From NCBI GenBank assembly GCA_051006515.1, contig JBPCTD010000005.1, positions 1 through 8,466 of the forward strand: a DNA stretch of 8,466 nt, written 5' to 3'. Below are positions 1-5,900 of this stretch, piece after piece. A program made the translations under genes and the position numbers. Source of the DNA: ZLKRG08 sp051006515 (lineage in GTDB: Bacteria > Actinomycetota > Actinomycetes > Nanopelagicales > Nanopelagicaceae). Below the pieces are notes generated by a model, which saw only the letters and a list, made by a program, of their open reading frames with translations, was not told the origin of the DNA and made no database searches. Position 1 is the first letter of the stretch. The number at the start of each line of letters is the position of its first letter.

Positions 1-622
1 TTCAACTGCATATTTACGTGGCCAAATTCTCTATCGAATTGCTGAGATGCTTGAAGGTCGTAAAGAGCAATTTATCGCAGAGTTAAAAGCAACTGGCGAT
101 AAGAGCAAGATCGATGATGCCATTGATTTAATTGTTTGGTATGCCGGATGGAGTGATAAGTTAGCGTCACTTGATGGTGTTACTAACCCAGTTTCAGGTC
201 CTTTTTACAACTTCACCACCCCTGAAGCTCTTGGCCTAGTTGGCATAGTTTCAAAACCAACTTTCTTAGATTTTATTGATTCTTTGATGTCGGTTATTGT
301 CAGTGGTAATACCAGCGTGATAATCGCACCTAACACGTTGGCAATTCCAGCGATGAGTTTTGCTGAAGTTTTAGCAACTAGTGATTTACCTGCAGGAGTA
401 ATAAATATCTTGACTGGTAGCGCCGATGAATTAGCGCCTTGGATGGCATCTCATATGGATATAGATGGTTTAGACATCTCTGGGGCAAAGAAAGTTGGCG
501 AACTTAAAGTTGCTGCAGCTGAAAATTTAAAGCGAGTTAAAAGCTTCGGTAAAGTTAAAGATCCGGCTCGAATTTTGGCCTTTATGGAAGCAAAAACTAT
601 CTGGCATACCGTTGGTATTTAA
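1..622 (+). CDS. Short aldehyde-dehydrogenase-family protein without catalytic domain (5' end outside window)
   Basis: Seen: the frame is open from the window edge (first full codon at 2) to TAA at 620-622, giving 206 visible residues. The Met codon at 47 is internal, because the preceding STAYLRGQILYRIAE is typical aldehyde dehydrogenase (ALDH) helix sequence. The order is ALDH-like: RGQILYRIAEMLEGR (6-20), the region normally carrying PWNFP (about 85-91, here KPTFLDF), SGNTSVIIAPNT (101-112), SDLPAGVINILTG (127-139), and AAAENLKRV (171-179). The protein then ends about 27 residues later with EAKTIWHTVGI. The ELGGK motif and the whole Cys-containing catalytic domain are absent, and the usual cofactor-binding Lys of the KPSE motif is Ala109. 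Known, from memory: Actinobacteria carry such a short ALDH paralog beside deoC and a full-length ALDH. Inference: this is a conserved non-catalytic partner of the deoxyribose/acetaldehyde pathway rather than decay. The minus-strand hydrolase begins immediately, so no frameshifted remnant follows. Its biochemical role is unknown. Confidence 0.85.
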   Translation, partial: STAYLRGQILYRIAEMLEGRKEQFIAELKATGDKSKIDDAIDLIVWYAGWSDKLASLDGVTNPVSGPFYNFTTPEALGLVGIVSKPTFLDFIDSLMSVIVSGNTSVIIAPNTLAIPAMSFAEVLATSDLPAGVINILTGSADELAPWMASHMDIDGLDISGAKKVGELKVAAAENLKRVKSFGKVKDPARILAFMEAKTIWHTVGI

Positions 623-1569
623 CTCCAGCTCTTATCAACTGTCTTAAACCAGAGTTGCCTAAAAGCTTCGGCATCTAAATCAAGAATCACATTTACTTTA
701 GCTGCTCCAGGAATTCTTCGTGGCTCTACCAACAACTCTAGACGTGGCCGGCGATCTACTACAGTCATACCGCGCACCAATCCATGAGCTACCTCTACCC
801 CAACATCAAAGACTTGAGATTTCAGTAGCGCTGGTCTTAAAACAGCCGCAACTGCACCGTAGTCACCTAAAGTCACGTTCTGTTTAAGTCTTTTGATGCA
901 GGAGATTAATAGTGAACCAGCAAACTGTGCCGCCCTCTCAGAAGAATTACTTAACTTAATTGCTTCAGCTTCAGTTACAAGCGGATGATAAAAGACATCC
1001 AGACCGTACATAGTTATTGGGATTCCACTTTTAAAGACAATATCTGCTGCTTCAGGATCATGCCAGATATTGAACTCTGCCATCGCAGTTGCATTTCCAA
1101 CTGAAGCAGAACCGCCCATCAAGCAAATCTCTTTTAACTTTACTGCAGACTCAGGAAATTGAGTTATAAAATTTGCAATATTTGTAAGTGGTGCAACTGG
1201 AACTAAAGTGATTTCACCGGGTCTTGCCTCTACTAAATCTCGTAATAATTCAACAGCACTTCGTGGATCTACTTTGCGCGCTGATTCAGGCAGTCCTAAG
1301 TCTCCCATTCCGTCTTTACCATGAATATGTTCGGCATAAAGTGGTTCTTCTACTAATGGTTTTGTCGCACCTATTGCTACTGGTATCTCAGGAGCACTTG
1401 CTGCATCTAAAACTTTGAGCGTGTTCTTAACTACTTGATGCACATTAGTATTTCCATCTACGCAGGTAATTCCAAGTAACTCAACTTCGGAGCTTATTGC
1501 AGCAAAGAGCACGGCGAAGGCATCATCGAATCCAGTATCAACATCAAGGACTATTGGGTGGCGCTTCAT
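619..1569 (-). CDS. Nucleoside hydrolase (inosine-uridine-preferring family)
   Basis: Hydrolyses the N-glycosidic bond of nucleosides to free base plus pentose, in the cytoplasm. The 316-residue product has the usual family length. The N-terminal calcium/ribose site DVDTGFDDA is at 9-17 (Asp9, 11, 15, 16), with HGKDGMGDLGLP at 83-94, VAPLTN at 125-130, MAEFNIWHDPEAA at 163-175 and GLDV at 189-192. The C-terminal metal Asp is kept in LGDYGAVA (Asp236), but the His that precedes it in protozoal group I enzymes is Gly235, so substrate preference cannot be assumed. The open frame extends 66 codons further upstream, but that part is antisense to the sugar kinase and unlike the family. The ATG at 1569, just before the family N-terminus, is the start. 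There is no Shine-Dalgarno, and a -10-like box lies 8 nt upstream, suggesting a leaderless mRNA. The TAA stop shares TTAA with the convergent ALDH gene. Divergent pairing with a pentose kinase suggests that the released sugar is rephosphorylated. Confidence 0.92.
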   Translation of the reverse strand: MKRHPIVLDVDTGFDDAFAVLFAAISSEVELLGITCVDGNTNVHQVVKNTLKVLDAASAPEIPVAIGATKPLVEEPLYAEHIHGKDGMGDLGLPESARKVDPRSAVELLRDLVEARPGEITLVPVAPLTNIANFITQFPESAVKLKEICLMGGSASVGNATAMAEFNIWHDPEAADIVFKSGIPITMYGLDVFYHPLVTEAEAIKLSNSSERAAQFAGSLLISCIKRLKQNVTLGDYGAVAAVLRPALLKSQVFDVGVEVAHGLVRGMTVVDRRPRLELLVEPRRIPGAAKVNVILDLDAEAFRQLWFKTVDKSWS

Positions 1570-1593
1570 AATTCGAAAGTCTAGCCATAGAAT
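1565..1593 (+). promoter_or_regulatory. Predicted leaderless promoter of the sugar kinase
   Basis: TTCATA at 1565-1570 matches 4 of 6 bases of the -35 consensus. A 17-bp spacer follows, then TAGAAT at 1588-1593, which fits the actinobacterial TANNNT -10 pattern. The hexamer ends 7 nt before the GTG start at 1601, so transcription would begin at or one base before the start codon. No Shine-Dalgarno is present. The -35 overlaps the start codon of the divergent hydrolase. Based on sequence pattern only. Confidence 0.5.
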
Positions 1594-1605
1594 TGCAAAT
1601 GTGAG
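1578..1605 (-). promoter_or_regulatory. Predicted leaderless promoter of the nucleoside hydrolase
   Basis: Read on the minus strand, CTCACA (1605-1600, 4 of 6 to the -35 consensus) and TAGACT (1583-1578, TANNNT) are separated by 16 bp. The -10 ends 8 nt before the ATG at 1569, leaving a leader of about 0-2 nt, and there is no Shine-Dalgarno. The -35 covers the GTG start of the opposite gene. The two opposing -10 boxes form an imperfect inverted repeat (AGTCTA-gcca-TAGAAT), which could also be an operator. Pattern-based prediction. Confidence 0.42.
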
Positions 1606-2464
1606 CGCACCAGTTATAGCGGTAGTGGGTAGCGCAATGATGGATTTAACGGCATATACCGATGTAATTCCAAGCGCCGGCCAAACATTAGTCGGCCAAG
1701 AATTCACGACTGGTTTTGGTGGAAAAGGTGCAAACCAAGCGGTTGCGGCAGCGAACTCAGGAGCCAAGGTCTATTTCGTTGGAAAAATAGGTAGAGATGT
1801 CTTTGGTGAAACTATTTTGCAGAATTTCAAAGATCGAGCAATCCAAATAGATTATTTAAGTAATGGCGAAAGCGCTACCGGAGTTGCTCATATTTGGGTC
1901 GATAAAAGTGGCGAGAATCGAATCATTATTATTCCTGGCGCTAATCATGAAATTGACATAAGTGTTGCTGCCAGCGCCATCGCAGAAATTCCTAACTTGC
2001 AAGTTGTAATTGGTCAATGCGAAATTAAACAAGAGGTTACTTTGGCCGCTTTTAAAGCTGCCAAAGCACGAGACGTAATCACTATATTAAATCCAGCGCC
2101 ATATGAACCACTTCTACCTGAACTACTTTCGGTAACTGATTGGATTATTCCAAATGAAAGTGAATATGCAGAGCTAAAAAATTTAGAATTAAATCAGATA
2201 GATGCTGAGATTATTTTGACTTTAGGCGAAGAGGGTGCGCGCCATTTAAATTCTGATTTACATATTGCCGCGATAAAGGTAAACGCAGTAGATACCACTG
2301 GCGCAGGAGATGCATTTGTCGGCACCTTTGCAAGCGCGTTAGCAGCTGGCAATGATTTATCAGAGGCGATGCGTAAAGGTTGTATTGCTGCAGGGTTAAG
2401 CGTCACCAAGAAAGGAGCGCAGAGCTCCTATCCAACTTATGCGGAGATCTCTACCTTTTCATAA
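1601..2464 (+). CDS. rbsK: Ribokinase-family pentose kinase (ribokinase or deoxyribokinase)
   Basis: A PfkB-family sugar kinase that phosphorylates free ribose and/or 2-deoxyribose at O5 using ATP, in the cytoplasm. The 287 residues show the family signatures in order: GSAMMDLT (10-17, sugar site), GGKGANQA (40-47), NPAP (164-167), PNESE (184-188), TLGEEGA (207-213), DTTGAGDAF (231-239, with catalytic-base Asp237), and KGAQSSYP (271-278). Met13 lies where E. coli ribokinase has Asn14 and Salmonella deoxyribokinase has Met10, the residue proposed to discriminate ribose from deoxyribose. Asp15 matches the conserved sugar-binding Asp. Human ribokinase also has Met here, so the residue alone is not decisive. 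The start is GTG at 1601: the ATG at 1599 reads directly into TGA, and the later ATGs (1637 onward) would remove the first strand. Translation appears leaderless. The 3' end overlaps the convergent P450 gene by 28 bp. The divergent nucleoside hydrolase probably supplies its substrate. Confidence 0.93.
   Translation: MSAPVIAVVGSAMMDLTAYTDVIPSAGQTLVGQEFTTGFGGKGANQAVAAANSGAKVYFVGKIGRDVFGETILQNFKDRAIQIDYLSNGESATGVAHIWVDKSGENRIIIIPGANHEIDISVAASAIAEIPNLQVVIGQCEIKQEVTLAAFKAAKARDVITILNPAPYEPLLPELLSVTDWIIPNESEYAELKNLELNQIDAEIILTLGEEGARHLNSDLHIAAIKVNAVDTTGAGDAFVGTFASALAAGNDLSEAMRKGCIAAGLSVTKKGAQSSYPTYAEISTFS
2407..2429 (-). terminator. Possible intrinsic terminator of the nucleoside operon, inside the kinase gene
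   Basis: A perfect 6-bp inverted repeat, AGGAGC (2413-2418) and GCTCCT (2424-2429), with a 5-nt loop begins 7 nt after the P450 stop. On the minus strand it is followed by TTCTT, a weak U-rich tract. On the plus strand no T-run follows. The same bases encode the conserved GAQSSYP segment of the kinase, so the repeat may be a coding coincidence. Confidence 0.3.
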
Positions 2465-3612
2465 CCGCGAAGTACGAAGGTCGGCCTTCTAATTGGCTCG
2501 CTTGCAATTTTCATATCTGGAAAAGCTTTTACCAATTTAGGTAGCGCAATTCCCATTTCAAGTCGTGCAAGTGGACCACCAAGACAAAAATGTATTCCGG
2601 CGCCAAATCCAATATGTGGGTTGGGATCTCGCGTGATATCCATGGAGTCGGCGCTGGCAAAAACTTCTCCATCGCGATTTGCCGAACCCAATAGGGCCGC
2701 AATTTTCTGGCCTTTCTTAATAGTTACACCACCTACTTCGGTATCGGCAGTTGCAGTGCGCTCAAAGAGATGCAGCGGCGCATCGAATCGTAGAAACTCT
2801 TCAATAGCCGTAGCAGCTAATTGATCAGGATTTTCTCGAAGCAATTTAAATTGATCTTGACGTTCAAGAAGCGCCACCATGCCGTTACCAAAACCATTAA
2901 CGCTCGCTTCATGACCGGCATTTAACAATAGGACACAGGTGGCAATTAGCTCTTGGGTATTTAGCTTCTCCCCTTGCTCTTCTACTCTTACTAGATCCGT
3001 AATCAAATCTGAGCCAGGGTTCTCTTTCCGTTGATCCGCCAAATTTTTTACATACGCGGCAAACTCTGCCGCTGCTTTTTTAGCACTAGTTTTAGCTTCT
3101 TCGCTCGGATTAACCTCATACATCTTCACGATAGCTTGCGACCAAGGTCGGAGTAAGTACTCATCTGACTCGGGAAAACCAAGTAGCGCCACAATAACTT
3201 TGACTGGTAACGGCTCTGCGAAATCTGCAATTAAATCGAAGTTTCCACCTTTTGCTTTAATATCTTCAATTAATTGGTTAACAATTTTTTCAATAATTCC
3301 GCGTTGGCCTTCAATGACATTCTTGTTAAATGCTTTAGATACCAATGCGCGAAGTCTGGTGTGCTTTGGCGGCTCTGAATCTAAAATGGAATCGGCATGT
3401 AGCCAGTTGAAAGTATTCCATTCAGATTCTGGCTCTTTTGCTTTGAAAATTCGGCCTAACACTTTATTACGAAGTGTGGCATTAGCATCTTCGTAGCAAC
3501 CAGCCAAATACATGTTGGTCTCTTCGTGCCAAATTGGTTTTCCCGCAGCGCGTAATTTAGCTAACTCTGGATAGGGATCAACTAGAAAATTCTTATCGTT
3601 GAAGTTGATCAT
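2437..3612 (-). CDS. Cytochrome P450 (soluble, bacterial class)
   Basis: A haem-thiolate monooxygenase of unknown substrate that needs ferredoxin/reductase partners not seen in this window. The 391 residues lack an N-terminal membrane helix, so the protein is cytoplasmic. Signatures: SEPPKHTRLR at 79-88 (C-helix, haem propionate), I-helix AGHEAS at 232-237, ExxR as EFLR at 272-275, ERTATADTEVGG at 284-295, NRD at 312-314, and the haem loop FGAGIHFCLGGPLARLE at 336-352 with Cys343 as iron ligand. The usual AGHETT Thr that helps oxygen activation is Ala236, followed by Ser237. Start: the ATG at 3612 has GGAG 6 nt upstream. An in-frame TTG at 3624 would overlap that ribosome site and is less likely. 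The gene overlaps the end of add by 20 bp and is probably last in the operon. A role in nucleoside metabolism is suggested only by position; it could equally act on an unrelated compound. Confidence 0.93.
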   Translation of the reverse strand: MINFNDKNFLVDPYPELAKLRAAGKPIWHEETNMYLAGCYEDANATLRNKVLGRIFKAKEPESEWNTFNWLHADSILDSEPPKHTRLRALVSKAFNKNVIEGQRGIIEKIVNQLIEDIKAKGGNFDLIADFAEPLPVKVIVALLGFPESDEYLLRPWSQAIVKMYEVNPSEEAKTSAKKAAAEFAAYVKNLADQRKENPGSDLITDLVRVEEQGEKLNTQELIATCVLLLNAGHEASVNGFGNGMVALLERQDQFKLLRENPDQLAATAIEEFLRFDAPLHLFERTATADTEVGGVTIKKGQKIAALLGSANRDGEVFASADSMDITRDPNPHIGFGAGIHFCLGGPLARLEMGIALPKLVKAFPDMKIASEPIRRPTFVLRGYEKVEISA

Positions 3613-4606
3613 ATCTTTCTCCAATCTGCTTTAGGTATGCGCTCTTATCCTCAATAAATGCGGCATTCATAGCGCATAAAGTTAACTCTTTAAACTCCGC
3701 TAAACCCCATCCAAAAGCGTCAGCACACTCTTGGAATTCATGGCTCATGCTGGTACCGCTCATTAATCGATTATCGGTATTTAGTCCTAAATTGAAACCT
3801 AAATCAAAGAGCTCTCGGACTGGGTGCGAAGTATAAGTATCGGCAACTCCAGTTTGCAGATTTGAAGTTGGGCAAATTTCTAAGTGAATCTGCCTATCCA
3901 ATACTTCTTTAGCAATTGCACCATTTGGTAAATCCTCACTAATGCGCACGCCATGGCCAATTCGACTTGCACTACATTGATTTATAGCCATATCCATATA
4001 TTCAGGCCCTGCCGCTTCACCAGCATGGATAGTAAATGGCATTTCATGACGCTTTAAATATTGAAAGGTTTCTAGTTGCAGAGTTGGTGGGTAACCCAAT
4101 TCTGGGCCGGCGATATCAAAACCCACTACCCCTTGATTACGGTACTTAACAGTTAACTCTGCGACTTCCTGTGACTTATCTAAATTACGCATGCCACAGA
4201 GAATGGTATTAACCTTTAAACCAGTCTCTATTTCACCAATTCGGTAACCTTCAAGCATCGCCTCAACAACTTGCTCTAAATACATTCCCTGCTTTGTGAA
4301 ATGTTCAGGTGCGACTCGAACTTCCGCGTAGATGACTCCATCTTGGGCTAAATCGATGACAGTCTCTTTGGCAACTCTTACGATATCTTTTTCGCGTTGC
4401 ATCACCGCAATAGTGTGATCAAAGGTTTCTAAATATCTAACTAACGAGCCTGAGTCACAAGATTCTTTAAACCAATCAGAAAGTTTAGAAATTGAAGTGG
4501 TAGGTAAAGATTTGTAGCCAATTTCGTCAGCAATTTCAATGATGCTCTCAGGTCTTAATCCGCCATCCAAATGATCGTGCAGTAAAACTTTAGGTAGTTC
4601 TCTCAA
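3593..4606 (-). CDS. add: Adenosine deaminase
   Basis: A zinc hydrolase converting adenosine and deoxyadenosine to inosine and deoxyinosine plus ammonia, in the cytoplasm. The 337 residues fit the family. Zinc and catalytic residues are present: LHDHLDGG at 9-16 (His10, His12), TIHAGEAAG at 192-200 (zinc His194, proton-donor Glu197), SRIGHGVRI at 214-222 (His218), CPTSNLQTG at 245-253, and GLNTDNRLMSGTSMS at 274-288 with zinc ligand Asp278. The second Asp of the classical TDD motif is Asn279; to my recollection TDN is usual in actinobacterial adenosine deaminases, so activity is expected. The start codon is TTG at 4606, overlapping the deoA TGA in TTGA, with GGAG 8 nt upstream; no nearby upstream ATG is in frame. 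It lies between deoA and the P450 and overlaps both, so it should be translationally coupled. No purine nucleoside phosphorylase is visible here, so the inosine may go to the nucleoside hydrolase (619-1569). Confidence 0.96.
   Translation of the reverse strand: MRELPKVLLHDHLDGGLRPESIIEIADEIGYKSLPTTSISKLSDWFKESCDSGSLVRYLETFDHTIAVMQREKDIVRVAKETVIDLAQDGVIYAEVRVAPEHFTKQGMYLEQVVEAMLEGYRIGEIETGLKVNTILCGMRNLDKSQEVAELTVKYRNQGVVGFDIAGPELGYPPTLQLETFQYLKRHEMPFTIHAGEAAGPEYMDMAINQCSASRIGHGVRISEDLPNGAIAKEVLDRQIHLEICPTSNLQTGVADTYTSHPVRELFDLGFNLGLNTDNRLMSGTSMSHEFQECADAFGWGLAEFKELTLCAMNAAFIEDKSAYLKQIGERYDQLQR
3619..3622 (-). promoter_or_regulatory. Ribosome binding site deciding the P450 start
   Basis: GGAG on the minus strand lies 6 nt before the ATG at 3612, an ideal spacing, and sits inside the 3' end of add. 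It overlaps the alternative TTG start at 3624, which argues for the ATG. Confidence 0.6.
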
Positions 4607-5883
4607 CCTATCCGCTCCAAAATTAGAGGCAGACGTTGATAATCTGAATCGTATTCAACCGCGCCAGATAGTGATTCTAAAGCGCGCTCAAATAACTCTG
4701 GTTTATCGCTATGTAAAGTAAATAATGGAGATCCTTTTTCGACTTTAGCGCCAGGCTTTGCATGAATTTCAATGCCTGCTCCAAGTTGTAACTGCTCACC
4801 TTGTCTAGATCTACCGGCACCTAAACGCCATGCAGCGATACCAACTTTTAGCGCATCCATTTTGGTAATGACACCGCTTCGCTCAGCTGCAATTACTTGT
4901 TGCTCTTTTGCCACCGGCAATTTGCCATCTGGATCGCCACTTTGCGCTTTGATCATTCTGCGCCAGTGATCCATTGCTTTGCCATTCTTTAAATTATCAG
5001 CTGGATCTACACCTTGTATGCCAGCGAGTTCGAGCATTTCGCGCGCAAGTAACACCGTCAGCTCTACAACATCAGCCGGTCCGCCACCTGATAAGACTTC
5101 AACTGATTCACGGACTTCTAAAGCATTGCCGGCAGTTAATCCCAAAGGCACATCCATTGCGGTAATTAAAGCTCGAATATTTACACCAGCGCTTTTACCG
5201 ATTTCGACCATGACAGTTGCAAGTTCACGAGCCTTTAATGGATCGCTCATAAATGCACCGCTACCGGTCTTTACATCCAACACTAAAGCGCCAGTTCCTT
5301 CTGCGATTTTCTTACTCATGATAGAAGAGGCTATTAGCGGAATAGCTTCGACTGTCGCAGTCACATCGCGAAGCGCATATAGTTTTTTATCTGCTGGTGC
5401 TAGTCCGCTACCTGCCGCGCAAATTACGCCGCCAGTTTCTTTAATTACCTGCAACATCTCTTCGTTACTTAATGAGGCGCGCCAACCTGGAATTGATTCC
5501 AACTTATCTAAAGTACCACCAGTATGTCCAAGTCCACGTCCTGATAACTGCGGCACTGCAGCTCCACAAGAAGCTACCAATGGCACCAGTGGCAAAGTAA
5601 TTTTGTCTCCCACGCCACCTGTTGAATGTTTATCCACTGTAGGGCGATCGAGCATCGACCAATTCATTCGTTCGCCACTTCTGATCATGGCATCAGTCCA
5701 ACGGCTTATCTCATGGCGCTCCATGCCATTTAGCAGAATCGCCATTGCCAACGCTGACATCTGTTCATCTGCTACTACTCCGCGGGTATAAGCATCAACT
5801 ACCCAATCAATTTGTTCGTCGTTTAAAACTTTACGATCACGCTTTAATGCGATGATTTCTGGGGCGGTAAATTTCTCTGACAT
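4603..5883 (-). CDS. deoA: Thymidine phosphorylase (or broader pyrimidine-nucleoside phosphorylase)
   Basis: Catalyses reversible phosphorolysis of thymidine and deoxyuridine to the base plus 2-deoxyribose-1-phosphate. It is the central step of pyrimidine deoxynucleoside catabolism, in the cytoplasm. The 426 residues have the usual three-part architecture: an N-terminal helical domain, then KHSTGGVGDK at 85-94 (phosphate loop), the family signature SGRGLGHTGGTLDKLES at 114-130, and substrate residues matching E. coli Arg171/Ser186/Lys190 (here Arg172, Ser187, Lys191). DVKTGSGAFM is at 203-212, and the C-terminal alpha/beta domain holds IHAKPGAKVEKGSPLF at 373-388. The sequence alone does not separate a thymidine-specific enzyme from one that also takes uridine. 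It starts with ATG at 5883, 17 nt after the cdd stop and with only a weak purine stretch as ribosome site. Its TGA stop overlaps the TTG start of add. Downstream steps (phosphopentomutase DeoB, aldolase DeoC) are not in the window. Confidence 0.96.
   Translation of the reverse strand: MSEKFTAPEIIALKRDRKVLNDEQIDWVVDAYTRGVVADEQMSALAMAILLNGMERHEISRWTDAMIRSGERMNWSMLDRPTVDKHSTGGVGDKITLPLVPLVASCGAAVPQLSGRGLGHTGGTLDKLESIPGWRASLSNEEMLQVIKETGGVICAAGSGLAPADKKLYALRDVTATVEAIPLIASSIMSKKIAEGTGALVLDVKTGSGAFMSDPLKARELATVMVEIGKSAGVNIRALITAMDVPLGLTAGNALEVRESVEVLSGGGPADVVELTVLLAREMLELAGIQGVDPADNLKNGKAMDHWRRMIKAQSGDPDGKLPVAKEQQVIAAERSGVITKMDALKVGIAAWRLGAGRSRQGEQLQLGAGIEIHAKPGAKVEKGSPLFTLHSDKPELFERALESLSGAVEYDSDYQRLPLILERIG
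4615..4618 (-). promoter_or_regulatory. Ribosome binding site supporting the TTG start of add
   Basis: GGAG on the minus strand, inside the end of deoA, lies 8 nt before the TTG at 4606. It supports the rare start codon and reinitiation after the overlapping deoA stop. Confidence 0.55.
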
Positions 5884-5900
5884 TTATCTGAACTTCAAAG

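Noticed and set aside
606..618. ATACC-GTT-GGTAT hairpin as a terminator for the ALDH-like gene
   Set aside because: The stem is only 5 bp, mostly AT, inside the last codons, and is followed by TTAACTCC rather than a T-run.
1599..1601. ATG at 1599 as the kinase start
   Set aside because: It runs straight into TGA; the overlapping GTG at 1601 is in the kinase frame.
1570..1767. 66-codon upstream extension of the nucleoside hydrolase frame, antisense to the kinase gene
   Set aside because: The extension is low-complexity Ala/Pro-rich text read antisense to conserved kinase codons, and the hydrolase family begins at the MKRHPIVLDVDTG start (1569).
3613..3624. TTG start for the P450 at 3624, adding MEKD
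   Set aside because: This codon overlaps the GGAG ribosome site that is ideally placed for the ATG at 3612.
3767..3787. Asn279 in adenosine deaminase (TDN instead of TDD) as a sign of lost activity
   Set aside because: TDNRLMS is, to my recollection, the normal form in actinobacterial adenosine deaminases, and all zinc and catalytic residues are present.
4979..5791. 270-codon plus-strand open frame opposite deoA
   Set aside because: It lies entirely antisense to a strongly conserved phosphorylase. The translation is Ser/Pro/Ala-rich with no recognisable domain, as expected from a mirror frame of the deoA codon pattern.
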